Positions 41,954 to 53,722 of a stretch of DNA of 64,000 nucleotides are shown piece after piece. Location of the stretch: contig NC_090021.1 of NCBI RefSeq assembly GCF_037176765.1, forward strand, positions 61,509,453 to 61,573,452, in the 5' to 3' direction. The number at the start of each line of letters is the position of its first letter. The first letter of the stretch is position 1. The notes under the pieces were generated by a model. It worked only from the letters and a program-made list of their open reading frames with translations, was not told where the DNA came from and searched no databases. A program made the position numbers and the translations under genes. This stretch comes from Anolis sagrei (Eukaryota; Chordata; Lepidosauria; Squamata; Anolidae).

Positions 41954-42271
41954 TCAGACAATGTGTTTGTGATAGGGGGAACAAGTGAAAGCCTTTCCAC
42001 GAGGAACTGAAAAGTTAGCACATTCATATAAAGAGATACAGTCTTTGGGATTATCTGGATCTGAACTGTATAAAACTTTATAGATCTTATTAAGTATTTT
42101 GAATTGTGTCCAGATGTGGATTAGTAACCAGTGAAACTGTTGTATAACAGGCAAGGTGTATGTTCCCTGTAGCTGTCTCGGTCTGACTGCAGCATGTTGG
42201 ATACCCTGATGTTTCTGAACAATTTTACAGAGATAACTACATGTAGACTGTATCACAGTAATCTGTTGCAT
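41954..42271 (-). pseudogene. L2-type LINE C-terminal fragment, minus strand
   Basis: A minus-strand frame contains VIQQFHWLLIHIWTQFKILN, KIYKVLYSSDPDNPKDCISL, YECANFSVPRGKAF. This corresponds to the HWLPI--R-QFK--V-AYKAL--S-P-YL---IS-YE segment of L2-group ORF2, as also seen in the intact LINE. Many substitutions show that it is old. Confidence 0.72.
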
Positions 42272-42507
42272 TGGTACTATATACCTCGGTTAATTATGTA
42301 AATGTGTTCCTGAGATTTTCACCATTAACATAAACTTTGCTACAAAAGTTAGAAATAATATAAAAAAAAATAAGGATGGGTTCCCAAACCACAAAAAAGA
42401 ACTGTTCAACATATTTCAGAAAATGTTTTTATTCAAAACATGTACACAAGTGAGGTCAGGCAAGCCTTGCATAAGTAAATAAAACATTTTGAGTCTTCTA
42501 GACTAGA

Positions 42508-42700
42508 GCTTCTTAACCTTTTTCCACTTGCGGCCCCTTTCCACCTGATAAATCTTTATGCGGTATAGGTATATAAAATTGGTATAAAGTCAAACATTCT
42601 CTGATAATAAATCAGTATTTGAAAGGTTTGCAAAAAATGAAGTAGTTGAAACATTTTCTGCAGAGTTCACTGCAAACACTGCATGTTGTTGCTAATTGTA
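42508..42700 (+). mobile_element. hAT-type element fragment (left end)
   Basis: AGAGCTTCTTAACCTTTTTC, CACTTGCGGCCCCTTTCCAC, then AAATCTTTATGCGGTATAGG and a TAGTTGAAACATTTTCTGCA segment. This is the left side of a hAT family of the CAG-GGTTCTTAACCTTTTT type. The right end was not found. Confidence 0.6.
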
Positions 42701-43716
42701 TCAGTGTCTAAAACAATAACTAGGTTGTGATCAGAAACCTCTTACTGTTGCCAAAGGTAGGGTTGGAGGGCTTCCACAAAAACACTTTCTAAAAAGGAAC
42801 TTCCTTGTTAGAGGTGTATGACTGTTTTATTGGACAGGTGGAAGCATTTTCCCTTTTCCATCATAAAGGAATGTAATTGAAATGTAATTGAAATGTGGGA
42901 GGCATGTGTATGTGTGAGCCTAACCCTCAACTGCAGAACATGAACACTTGTGTTCCTATAATTTCGGGCTAGGTAACATGAGATCCATGGACTTTGTTCA
43001 CCCTGATTCTTTGTCCCCCACCTTTTTTTCTTCATTAATTTGTTGGATTCTGTAGTTGAGTCTCAGTTTGTCTATTTGCCTTTATGTTAGTTGGTTTTGT
43101 GACTGTCATTTCATGACAAAATGATCCTTTTGTGAATTATGGCATACCAGTATTTCAGTGTCATCTAAAGGAGTGTTTTTTTTAACATTTGGAAAGGTTG
43201 TAACCTTGTATATTTTGCTTTTGTGATGTTTTCGGCTTAAGTGTTTTGTTTATTTTACTGAGAGGAGAAGACTGCCAACCTTTCAATGTGTTTTATGCTA
43301 TTATGCAACATACTTAACGTTATCCAAAAGGCACTGCTCACAGTTTATAATTGGAAATGGTAGTCTTCCATAATTAAACAGGGATGCAATTTCAAAATAA
43401 ATGAAAGAATAAAATACTACTTGGTTTCAGAAAATATTTGTAGTTTAGAAACCATGGCAATTACACTTCTAGGCACTGAATCCTTACTGCCTTCAGCTTT
43501 GTGTACTATTCAAATGGTCTGAAAATATTCAAATATTTTGGTTTCACATTTAGAAGTATTCTAAATAGTTATGTTGCTGAAGCTCCTAATTCTCTCACTT
43601 GGAATATACATTTGCCTAATTAACAAATTATGAATGTAGAAATGGACTATAAATACAAGAAATCAAGAAAAGATAGCATGTGGTAGAGTTAATAGAGTTT
43701 GGAAAGACTTCTAAGC
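42701..43716. other. Intron 1, nothing recognised
   Basis: AT-rich DNA with a tandem AATGTAATTG duplication near 42870-42890. No genes. Confidence 0.4.
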
Positions 43717-43845
43717 TTGGGTTGCTGTGAGTTTTTCAGGCTGTGTGGCAATGTTCCAGTCGCATACTCTCCTTATGGTTTGCCTGCATCTGTGGCTGGC
43801 CTCTTCAGAGATTCTGTTGGCAGTGAAGCAAGTGGAATGTATATA

Positions 43846-43923
43846 CAGGGTTAGTCAAAATGCATAGGCCAATCTGCCATTCAATTGAATGGCTTATTGG
43901 CCTATGCATTTTGACTAACCCTG
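43846..43923. mobile_element. 78-bp palindromic mariner-type MITE
   Basis: CAGGGTTAGTCAAAATGCAT, AGGCCAAT, a central CCATTCAATTGAATGG, then ATTGGCCTATGCATTTTGAC, TAACCCTG. The two halves are exact reverse complements apart from one short mismatch block on each side of the centre. Both ends abut TA (43844-43845 and 43924-43925), the target of Tc1/mariner elements. It is inserted in a Penelope-like repeat and therefore younger than it. Confidence 0.9.
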
Positions 43924-43940
43924 TATTTGTGGAAGGTCCA

Positions 43941-43957
43941 GGGTTAGGGTTAGGGTT
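43941..43957 (+). repeat. Short TTAGGG run
   Basis: GGGTTAGGGTTAGGGTT, under three telomere-type units, grown from the GTCCAGGGT phrase normally present in the Penelope-like repeat. It is too short to be called an interstitial telomere. Confidence 0.8.
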
Positions 43958-44205
43958 GTTTGTTTAAAGCAAGTGTGAATGTTGCAATTTGCAAGCTTGA
44001 CTAGTAATGAGTAGTCACAAAGCTGCAAAAGCAATCAGTGAGGTGAGTAGCCTGTCCTCTATTGTCTGGAGGCATCCTCTATTTGGATATATGCACACAC
44101 ACACCTCTTGCTTCACTGCCAACAGAACAGCACAGATTAAAGCGAAACATCAGGAGAATATTCTACTGGAACATGGCCACACAGCCCAAAAAAAAATCAC
44201 AGTAA

Positions 44206-46264
44206 CCCAACGAGTCTGGTCAGAAAAACCTTTGATGATACACTTCTAAGCTTGGTTATACAGACTGAGGGGCTGCATGCCCCAGTTGTACCTGGGATTC
44301 TTTGGGAACAGACAGAGGCTGTAAAATGTGGATGTTTGAAGCTTGAACCTGAGATAACTGTGCAGGATCTGTAATTTAAAAATCAGATACATTTCAAATG
44401 CAGTATAATAAGTTGCAAATTAGCATGAACTCCATTTAAATCTCCTGTGACATGTGTAGGCAGATGTCTGTATTCTCACCCACAGGTTCTCTGTCAAGGC
44501 TTGCTGTTGCTGGCCCATTTTTCATTTAGATGAAGTGAATTTACTCATTTATTCTTCTAAAAATTGCTCTCAGCCATATATGAAGTTATGTTGTACTGCT
44601 TATTTCAGGGAAATATAGGGAGAATGTCTACCACCAAAATATTTAAGCTTTCTCATTCTTTTTCTGTAAGTCTGAAATAGGAATGGCATGGCTCCCCAAT
44701 ACACTCACTCCTGACTTGATAAAAAGCTTGCATGGCTTACCCTCCTTTCCTTGTTGAATGGCAGACCTCAAGCATTGTTACTGTCACTTTCAAAAATTTT
44801 ACATCCAAATTCAGGAAGTGCTGACCTCGCTGTCAATATCACACCCAAGCTTTGTACATTGTATAGATACTCCGGCATGAATATCTTACTACTTGCATCA
44901 AATAGGCTGTAATCAATTAAAGTTCATACTATAATAAGTCTTAAAGTGCTCTGTTGTTTTGGATGCAAGAGACTAATCTTGCTAGTGGCTACCCTCTGGA
45001 AATTCAAGTGCTCCGGCATTATTGCCACAAATTGGTTTAAGGTGATGAAACTTTTCTGGAAAGTTTCAAGAGAATGGCCTGACTAACCAAAATCAAGATT
45101 CTAGTATAGTTAATAATTGCTAAAAAGATATTTAAACTAGTCTCTTCAATTAAGCTAATAAAATGATGGTCCCTTCTCCCTTTGACAGATTTGCTTAAAG
45201 GAATTAAAGTCAGTGCTAACAATTTTCCTCAAAATTAAGAGACTAGAAGTGAACTGTAGACTACATCATATACCTGGCATTATAAGTCAGGTTTTGATCT
45301 TGCTTGAATGTCTAAAATTTCGTATTGCATGTTTTCTTCTCAGTAAAAGGGACTGTTCAGGTGGTTACCTTTTGGAGACTATTGAGAAAAGAGTCTTTAA
45401 GGGAACAAGGCCCTTTCCACAGTAGCTCCACATGAATGCAATTGAAAGGGTTACCATCTGGAAATGCTTAGACCATGTCATTGGAAATATTTTGAAAAAA
45501 TGTAACAATATACCTGTTTTCTTTCACTGTATCCCAGAGTGTATTTTATAGGACTACCATGGTTTTCCTTCCTTCATCTGGAATTGTATTTAAATTTTAT
45601 TATTTTGTTGGTTTTATTAATTTCCCCTGTTTTATAATTTATTGTATGAGATTTTTTTTTACCGTGTAAGTTGTTTTGGAAATGTGTTTTTCCTTAAAGG
45701 AGGCCAAGAAATGCTGTAAATAATGTGGTGGATAATTATAGAGTCCTGCAGCACTCTTCATTGCTGAAGAGTTAGGTTTTTGACATTGCAAGGATGGTGT
45801 ACCTGCCACTCGTTTTGGTTATGTCCCCATGCTGGTCTGGTAACATTTCAACCATGTAGAAAGATCTGATAAATAAGCTGGCCTCTCCTTGTTGGGCAAT
45901 GGATAAACATAGTATTGGCTTCACCCACACAATTCACTGTACTTTATGTTACACATTGAAACAAAGTCTTGTAAAGGTTAAATTACACAACCACATTGAT
46001 GGTCGTTGGTTGCCTGATGCTGAACAACTTTGCCCAGGTAGAATTCAATTAAGGATAATATAAGCAAGGTAGAAGATGAACTTTCTAGGAATTGTTATCA
46101 TGGGGTAACTTTGGTGTCTTCTATGGCACTATTGAAGGCATATTAAAATGTTCTGTCACTTAATTATTGTATTGTATTACCATCACTCTTGAAGATTTCA
46201 TTATTTTCTTTCAAATATTATATGAGGAAGAAAAGCTAGCCAAGAGGCCAAGCTCTTTATATGG
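44206..46264. other. Intron 1, nothing firmly recognised
   Basis: AT-rich DNA. About 45.6-45.72 kb (TTATTGTATGAG, CCGTGTAAGTTGTTTTGG, AAAGGAGGCCAAGAAATGCT) may be a decayed LINE 3' UTR. No exon-like frames. Confidence 0.4.
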
Positions 46265-46716
46265 CAGCGCTTTCCAAACATTTCATCTTGGTGACACACT
46301 TTTTAGATATGCCTCATTTTGTGACACAGTAATTCGGTTTTACTTGCAAACTAATCCCTTGTAAGAGAAACAGCTGCATCTGTGGTGAGTGCTTAGAATG
46401 GGATTTTCCTGCTTCTTGGCAGGGGGTTGGACTGGATGGCCCATGAGGTCTCTTCCAATTCAAGGATTCTATGATTCTATGATCTTTCCTTCTGGAGAGG
46501 AAGTGGGACACTCAGACATCAGGGAAGGGGAGAGAGGAAAGACTGTGAATCTGTAAATTGCAATAACAAAATGTAGGGGGACACAATATATCTCATGAAA
46601 ACCTGCCATTTATATTTTTATTGTTTTTATTTTATTGTTCTTTTGCATTACATTTGTGTGACACACACTGCTGTCAACATATCAACACGTCACGACACAC
46701 AGTATGGAAAGCTCTG
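46265..46716. mobile_element. Non-autonomous hAT element with a CR1 insertion
   Basis: Left end CAGCGCTTTCCAAACATTTC, right end CACAGTATGGAAAGCTCTG. The interior shares TTTTTAGATATGCCTCATTT and ATATCTCATGAAAACCTGCC with the element at 24417-24743. A CR1 3' end (46395-46483) sits within it. No clear 8-bp duplication was seen. Confidence 0.75.
46395..46483 (+). mobile_element. CR1 LINE 3' terminus
   Basis: AGAATGGGATTTTCCTGCTT, CTTGGCAGGGGGTTGGACTG, CATGAGGTCTCTTCCAATTC, ending in two copies of ATTCTATGA. It is a very short 5'-truncated insertion. Confidence 0.92.
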
Positions 46717-47093
46717 CTGTAAGACATCTAGGAAGAAAAAGGGGGTATTCTTGTTTGTTTGGTATACTTTTGACAAACTTTGATGAAGGGGACTTTAATA
46801 ACATTTTAATGGGTGCATTATTATGTGGGGTTTTAGCAAATTGTAGTTGTTCACTAGGCTGTTGGAGATTAAATGTTAGGGTAAATGTTGCTGGTAACAC
46901 TACATACTTACAATTTGCCCTTTCTCTGTCCTCTCCTATAATGTTCAGTTTGTGGATTCGAAGCAAACATGCGAAGTACAATTTTCACAATATCATAATA
47001 CTCAATAATAATCCAGACACATTTGTTGCAGGTAAAGCAGGAGTCCTATTAGTTAATGGAAAACTCCAATATCATTTCCCAAAATCTCAATAA
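46717..47093. other. Intron 1, nothing recognised
   Basis: A 129-codon plus-strand frame (46704-47093) crosses from the hAT end into unique DNA and has no domain signature. Confidence 0.4.
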
Positions 47094-47312
47094 TATTGCT
47101 GAAGACTTTCATGGCCAGAATCACTGGGATGCTATAAGTTTTTTGGGCTCTATGGCCATGTTCCAGAAGCATTCTCTCCTGACGTTTAGTCTGCATCTAT
47201 GGCAGGCATCCTCAGAGGTTGTGAGGATGCATGTCATAGATGCAGGCAAAATGTCAGGAGTGAATGCTACTTGAACATGGCCATACAGGTTGAAAAACTT
47301 ACAGCAACCCAA
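47094..47312. mobile_element. Palindromic Penelope-like terminal-repeat pair
   Basis: A minus-oriented end (CTGAAGACTTTCATGGCCAG to GGCATCCTCAGAGG, 47094-47218) is followed at once by a plus-oriented end (GAGGATGCATGTCATAGATG to AACTTACAGCAACCC, 47221-47312). The result is an almost perfect inverted repeat with about 95-bp arms. Both halves retain hammerhead-like stem II but have altered core boxes. Confidence 0.85.
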
Positions 47313-48334
47313 TAATTAAATCAGCTCTATTTTTCTAACAAGTATTCTAAAATTAATGTGGACATTTGGCAAGTATTGAAAAGGTCTGCTTTTTTTTGGG
47401 GAAATCATTACAAGAGGGGGGAAATGACAGTTGAATGAGATTTTTTGATTTGGAGAAGAGTCTTTCCAGTTGTCCTCTCTCCCTACAAACAACTTGAATG
47501 GTAGAGGCTATCAGAGCAGATACAGTAGTGAGAACAGGCAGATTTGTCTAATAGAGAAACATTTTTACTCAAAGATACTTTCCCTGCCCTGTTTGTTTCA
47601 CTGCTACTGTAATATCAGTATAATTGCAACAAGTGAGGAGGGAATTTAACAAAATCTGTAATACAATGGATTGCTAACAAGTGCTTATGTGCACTTTCAT
47701 GTAGATTTTTACTGACAGTCTTAAGGGAAATTTGCAGATGCAGTTCTGGCTTCTAGCACTTTTGAGGTGAAATGTCAGAAGATACACCTTATTTTTCTTT
47801 AAGGAAAAGAGCAGGTCTTCTACTTTTCCAACTATTCACTACTGTATTGTGAATGCTGACATTGAGGTTCAGAGGTAAAATGCAGTGATATACATACATG
47901 TTGACTTAATCAAATTCTTACTGATAGATTTGTTTTATTCTTTTGATGGCTGTGGTTGAATTTAGACCTAAGTGCTCTTATGTTTAGGTGAGTGATTTAT
48001 TTTTTCTTGTTTCTAATATAGTAAATTAACAACCACACCATAAAAGAGGTAATAGATATTACTGTTTCCAAGATTATTAAAACGTTATCTTAAAATTACA
48101 GCAAATATCTGTTCTCTTGATTTGTAAGTTAACACAGTTTCATGATTAGATTTGCAGTGTGTTCAAAAAAGTATATGAAGATGTTTACAGAGAACTTTAT
48201 TTAACTAAGGCTGCTTCTATGCTGACACTGTCATCAAGCTTAGAACCTGTTTGGGAGGAACTAGTTTTGCTGCGTGGGTGATCAGATTGCCATCTCTGAA
48301 ACTGGTATGTGGCCAGGAAGGTGATTACATAGAA
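47313..48334. other. Intron 1, nothing recognised
   Basis: AT-rich DNA without recognisable elements or exon-like frames. Confidence 0.4.
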
Positions 48335-48705
48335 CAGTGGTCCCCAAACTAAGGCCCATGGGCCAGATGTGGCCCTCCAAGGTCATTTACCTGACCTCTG
48401 CCCTAAACTTAAGACTTAGGGTTACTCTAAATCTGAAACAACTTGAAGTAACACAACAACAATCCTCAGTAACTTGACTATTTCATCAGCCAAAAGCAGG
48501 CCCACACTTCTCATTGAAATATTGGTATGTTTTTGTTGGTTAAAATTCTTATTCATTTTAAATATTGTATTCTTCTTCTTTGCAGTAAAAATGTGCAGTG
48601 TGCATAGGAATTCATTCAGGTTTTTTTAAAACTATAGTTCGCCCGTCCGTCCCAAATCTGAAGGACCATGAATGTTCCTTGGCTTAAAAAGTTTGAGGAA
48701 CTCTG
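48335..48705. mobile_element. Non-autonomous hAT element, 371 bp
   Basis: Left end CAGTGGTCCCCAAACTAAGG, right end TAAAAAGTTTGAGGAACTCTG reverse complementing to CAGAGTTCCTCAAACTTTTT. Flanks ACATAGAA (48327-48334) and ACATAGGA (48706-48713) agree at 7 of 8. The interior has no transposase-like frame. Confidence 0.9.
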
Positions 48706-48713
48706 ACATAGGA

Positions 48714-50510
48714 CATGGAACCTGGGCTCAAAATGCTTTTGCAGAATTTCCCCATCTACTTCTGGAAGAGATGGGCATCAGGGCTCTAGAGGCATATGAG
48801 GTGGAAGAAAGGGAAAGTGACGATCAGGAGCAGAGGTAATTAGTTATCCCTCTCACGTGGTCAGTTAGCCATCTGCTTGATGCCTAGCCTTATCATTGGG
48901 GTGTTTTTGGCAGCTTCTGTTCTGTATTCTTTACTGTACTTCAGCAGAGCTAGTGCATTTTACAAAGGCAATTTTGCCCTGGCATCTGACACAGTGCATT
49001 TTTTTTTTGCTGGGCTTGGATTTCTCTAAGACTTTTAAAATGTTCCTTATCCTTAGATGTACACTGTAGCGTGTATTGGTGGTGTGAACTTTGTGGCCAC
49101 TGTGGCCTTGGGTTGGCTTCGGATTGCATTATATGATCAGTGTAGAAGGGCCCCAAGTGATTTAAATATGAATCTTCTTTTATGATATAAATTATTCTTC
49201 CTGCTTTGAACCTTAGCTTGCCACAACCAAGTTCTTTCCAAGCATATCAATTTCTATTGCCATATTGAACAATGGAAGCCATCTTCTTTGCTTTTTTGTT
49301 GCACTGCTTACATTGATTCCGTTTCTTCATTCTGTGATTGTTTCTAGCAGGTTGAATATTATTAGAAAGTACATTAATGTATTCTTTATACTATAGAATT
49401 AATTCAGTCAATTTCTCACAATTGTTGCTTTAAAATTGAAACTGATTGGAAGTTTAATTGACCGGAAATTCTGTTATCTCCATGTTTTTCCATAGTGTGC
49501 ATTTAGAATATAGGGGAATGGATATGGACAATTTCCTTAATACCACAGATACCCCTGTTTATTCACTAATGATTTAGGTTTGCAGAATTTATTTCTGTGG
49601 GCAGGGGCTCTACCACCTCCATTTCTGTTTGATTTGAATTGACCTTTAATTGTCCCACCTAATCCATGATTGATTAGGCCTGCATGTTTAGGACTCCACC
49701 ATTCCACATAGATTTAATGCAAAGAAGAGGGAGGAGATGGAAATACTGAATAAATTGATGACACTGAAGATACCTGGCAATGATCTCTTCCAGGTGTTTC
49801 ATTTAGATATTAGCATGCATGAGAGATCAATTTGAACTTTGCAGCACAACTACATTGTGGAACAAAAGGATAAAACTTGGTGTTCCCACATGCTGGGAAT
49901 TCCTGAAGAGTTTCCATTTTGTTCAATGTAGATATTATTGTTCAAGTGTATGTTTCCTTTCACAAATATATGATTATCCCACATAAAAAATCTGCTAGAA
50001 CTCTTAAGGAGATGATTGGGAAACCTTTCTGGTTGTCCTTACAAAAATGATTTTTCCATCAGCTGTACACCCTATGCTCAAGAAATGAAATACTCTAAAG
50101 CACAATGTAGCATAGGTTTTTCTATACATCATTGCAGGCTGCTACAAACAGCGTGACTGGAGTGTGTGTTTAATGGCTTATTATATGAGTGCATTTATTT
50201 AGGTACGTTATTAAGACAGAGCTAAAGGTTTCTAATGAAGTAGTATAGCGTATGAAACATGCTCTTATTTACTGCAATATTGTTAAGGGAACTGTTGCTT
50301 TCTCAAAAACATACTGCTTTACTAGAAGAACATAATAATAAGTCATATAGAATTGTTTTTATTTTGAAGTATGGTGTTTGAATCCCTGGTTCTTTCTCTG
50401 TTTTGTGCCCATGTTGCCTCAAACACTCAATAAAAATGATTTTAAAGTTATTTCTGGACCTTTTGTTAATTCGAATTTCATACTGACATAGAATCTGTAC
50501 ATTTTGTAGG
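48714..50510. other. Intron 1, nothing recognised
   Basis: AT-rich DNA. No exon-like frames or matched element ends. Confidence 0.4.
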
Positions 50511-50655
50511 TTGTTGTGAGTTTTCCGGACTCAGGATGCCTGCCATAGAGGCAGGCAAAATGTCAGGAGAGAATGCTTCTGGAACTTGGCCATACAGCCC
50601 GGAAAACTCACAACAACGCAGTGATTCCGGCCATCAAAGCCTTCGACAATACATT
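50511..50655. mobile_element. Penelope-like terminal-repeat, fused inverted ends
   Basis: GGTTGTTGTGAGTTTTCCGG (minus-oriented end) is joined directly to GGATGCCTGCCATAGAGGCA and the plus end GCCCGGAAAACTCACAACAA, CGCAGTGATTCCGGCCATCA, AAGCCTTCGACAATACATT. The plus copy is little diverged and includes the extreme 3' end of the repeat. Its hammerhead first box is altered. Confidence 0.85.
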
Positions 50656-52387
50656 GTACATTTTGTAATAAGCACTTTTAGATTAATTTTGGAAAACTTG
50701 TCTACCTGAACTCTTGGACTTTCTTCTAATTTGTAAACATTTAAACTTGAGGGAAATATAAGGATTTTACTTTATTTCTGGGTTTATATACAGTCATACT
50801 TCTCAATTTTTGCTTTGAGTGAATAGGTTTCTCAGTGAAAGCTGTCTATAAAACAGGTTGTGCATCATTCATTTTTCAATCTGTCTTTTTGTTGTTCTTC
50901 CTCACTTCCCTACATCTCCTAAATCGAGTTGTTTGTCCTTTAGTTTCCTTCACCCAGTAAGGCTTCAGACACTTCTAGTTTATGCCTGCTGCTGGGCACA
51001 GGAGAATTCCTTTGCAGGGTTGTATGTGTCTCTTTTTCTTTCTGCAGTTCTTTAGTTTTAATGACTAGTGAGTGGACTGCATAGCTTTCTTTGAGAAACT
51101 GAGTCAGTCCAAGTGCCTTTAATGAAATATATAATACTTAGACTTTGCTATAACATTTGGTTTGCTATCTATTTCTGATGCTTGACTGTAGCCCATCAGG
51201 TTGTAGTTGAAGCAGTAAATAAATGTCATTAAACGAACAGAGACTTGTACTATTTGTGTTTTAGAAGTCTTTTATGACAATTGCTCCACATGAAAGATAG
51301 CATTTGGAACAAGAACTTGCTAAAGGCCAGAACAATGGGAGAGTCATATATAGAAAGTGTATTTTCCCCGTACCTCACCATTCTGCCTTGAATGGAGGTC
51401 AAAACTGGCAATTTACAGGGTCAGCTATGTTTAGCTTTGCTGTAGAACTGCTTCATTTAGCATCAGACCATTCTGTGACCCCAGAATGTTTCCTTGGAGG
51501 CAGTTCATACCAGTTATGGTACTTTACTTTTCCTATTACTTTTCTGTTTTATTTGTTTGTTAATCTGTAGAACTGGGGAGCCACTCAGACTGGAAACCAC
51601 ACACTGATGTTACTGTTTCACCCCACACCTGAGCTTTGTAACATCTAGTGTCTAACTATAACTATTTCTCAGTTGCCCAGTCTACATTTTCCCCGAATCC
51701 TCAGTGAATTATAAGACCTTATATTCCACCCTCACAGTGCCTTCATGCCCTTCAGCTAGCAAAATTTCAAACCAGAAAAGTACATTAAAGTTGCTGAACA
51801 AAGACAAATGCAGAACAAAACAAATTAAAATTAAAAATTAAAGCATACCTGTATGATCAAGGAAGATATTCGTACATCAACAAACCTAGAGCCTCAGGGC
51901 AAATATTTCTATTGTTTGAATGCATCCACTGAGAGGTCCCATATTATATGATAGCTTCTATTGCTGTTGTACTAATATATATACAGTGAAGCACATACGG
52001 CAAGCAACTTCCATGGTGCCAGGTGATCATCCTATATGCATCTGTTGGATCTCTCTGCTCTTTGCTTCAGTGACATCTTCTGTCAGTGGAGTGGTGAAGG
52101 CCCTCTTCTCCCAGTCTCTGAATAACTTACATATCTGGTTTTGAAAGACTAAAAATACCAAAAATACTAATCATGGTGGGATAAAGGACATTACATAATG
52201 ATGAGAAGTATAATGGAGAAGGGGGAATAATTACCTTAAAATATATCCCATCTCTTACTGCTTTTAAATATATATATTTCTGTAATATACAGAATAACCA
52301 TTTAATTGTATTGTGAAATCGCTCTGTGCTTTCTTTGGCTGAAAGCTGGCATCCTGTGCATATCTTTGCAGAAAAAGACCTATTGGT
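50656..52387. other. Intron 1, nothing firmly recognised
   Basis: AT-rich DNA. About 51.68-51.86 kb (AATTATAAGACCTTATATTC, CACCCTCACAGTG, AAATTTCAAACCAGAAAAGT) may be a decayed minus-strand LINE 3' UTR. No genes. Confidence 0.4.
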
Positions 52388-52767
52388 CTGAGTTGGACTT
52401 GTTTTCTTAGCATAGGGTGACCTTAAGCAAGTCACAGTTTTTTAGCCTCAGAGGAAGGCAAAGGCAGAGAAAGACGTGCACTTACCACTGTTCTAATTCA
52501 TATTGCCCTTCTAGTCCTAACTTATCATTTGCCTCCTGCACTTTATCCATCAGCCCTGTCCTTGCAACTGATTTGCACCAACCCTGCCCGCCCAAGCTCA
52601 GTATTTGATTAATATGTCAGACTATTGGTTGTTTGTATGATGGCTGTTTTAATGTTGTTGTTTTATATTTTTTTACTGTGTTATATTTTAAACTATGTTG
52701 ACCGGGTTTGGCCCCATGTAACCCACCCTGAGTCCCTTCAAGGAGATGGTGGCGGGATACAGCAGCA

Positions 52768-52803
<36 letters not shown>

Positions 52804-52898
52804 GGCAAATCCACTCAGAACATATATTTTAAAAAATCCTGATGATAGGGGTCACTAGGCTTACCATAAGTCAGAAATGATTTGAAAACACAACAGCT
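52388..52898 (+). mobile_element. tRNA-type SINE split by a LINE 3' end
   Basis: The 5' half has TAGGGTGACCTTAAGCAAGT, CACAG, CTCAGAGGAAGGCAAAGGCA (to 52466); the 3' half resumes at 52801 with AAAGGCAAATCCACTCAGAA, then CTTACCATAAGTCAGAAATG, ATTTGAAAACACAACA. It is the same family as the minus-strand SINE at 14994-15215. The AAAGGCA at both breakpoints marks an insertion. Confidence 0.75.
52467..52800 (+). mobile_element. LINE 3'-UTR fragment inserted in the SINE
   Basis: Flanked by AAAGGCA (52460-52466 and 52801-52807). It ends with GGCCCCATGTAACCCACCCT, GAGTCCCTTCAAGGAGATGG, GGCGGGATACAGCAGCAAAT and (AAT)n (about 52766-52800). This tail is of the L2/CR1-group type widespread in squamates; the coding region is not represented. 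Confidence 0.78.
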
Positions 52899-53377
52899 GC
52901 CCAGAAAGTCCCTGATAAAATTAGGTTTTCACGTTAATCTATCATTTAGGTGTACTGTGTACTGTTCTCTTCAATCAAACCTCATATCTCCTTAGTAGAG
53001 TGTATAGCTCAGCAAAATCTTTGGCCTGTCATTCTGGCAAAGCAAACTGAAACTTAGCCATTTCTAAATCCTGTGAAAAAGCAGCTGTTTAGTTACAGAT
53101 TTTTCAGGAATTTAACAGCTCACTGACATAATAAAATCAACCCCCGAGGAAGCTCATTAAATATTGTGTGTTAGTCTATTTTTAAAGCACGAAACATGAC
53201 TCCATTTAATGTAACGCTTCTGCACTGTGCAGCACGTTTTTTAAATGATAAGACATCATTTTAAAATGGACAGCTAAACATTTGCCTTTAAAAACTATGA
53301 AATGAACGGCAGTTCTATAGTAGGATTTTGTTCAAGGAGCCACTTAGTATATTTATATGAGATATGTATATGATGCA

Positions 53378-53710
53378 GGAGCCCCCGGTGGTGCAGTGGG
53401 TTAAAGCGCTGAGCTGCTGAACTTGCTGACTGAAAGGTGGCAGGTTCGAATCCGGGGAGCGGCTTGAGCACCCTCTGTTAGCCCCAGCATCTGCCAATCT
53501 TGCAGTTCAAAACCATGCAAATATGAGTAGATCAATAGGTACCACTCCGGCGGGAAGGTAACAATGCTCCATGAAGTCATGCTGGCCACATGACCTCTGG
53601 GGTGTCTACAGACAATGCTGGCTCATCGGCTTAGAAATGGTGATAAGCACCAACCCCCAGAGTTGGATATGACTGGACTTAATGTCAGAGGAAAGCCTGT
53701 ACCTACCTAG
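53378..53710 (+). mobile_element. tRNA-derived SINE, 333 bp
   Basis: An A-box-like TGGTGCAGTGGGTTAA (about 53388-53403) and a perfect B box GGTTCGAATCC (53443-53453) give a polymerase III promoter. The body includes ATCAATAGGTACCACTCCGG, CGGGAAGGTAACAATGCTCC, CCACATGACCTCTGGGGTGT and ends GACTGGACTTAATGTCAGAG, AAAGCCTGTACCTACCTAG. A perfect 12-bp target duplication, GTATATGATGCA, flanks it (53366-53377, 53711-53722). It looks complete and fairly young. It is not a functional tRNA gene: only the promoter part is tRNA-like. Confidence 0.93.
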
Positions 53711-53722
53711 GTATATGATGCA

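Larger units (their letters stand above)
43717..44205. mobile_element. Penelope-like terminal-repeat pair, diverged, with a MITE inside
   Basis: Minus-oriented copy: GGTTGCTGTGAGTTTTTCAG, TTTGCCTGCATCTGTGGCTG. Plus-oriented end: AGCGAAACATCAGGAGAATA, GGAACATGGCCACACAGCCC. Between them lie the usual GTGGAA...GTCCAGGG segment and GCAAGTGTGAATGTTGCAAT. It is strongly diverged, so among the older copies. It is interrupted by the palindromic element at 43846-43923. Confidence 0.72.

Noticed and set aside
43941-43957. Interstitial telomere
   Set aside because: Fewer than three TTAGGG units, growing out of a sequence normally present in the host repeat.
53388-53453. tRNA gene
   Set aside because: A and B boxes are present, but there is no foldable tRNA with acceptor stem; it is the head of a SINE with target duplications.
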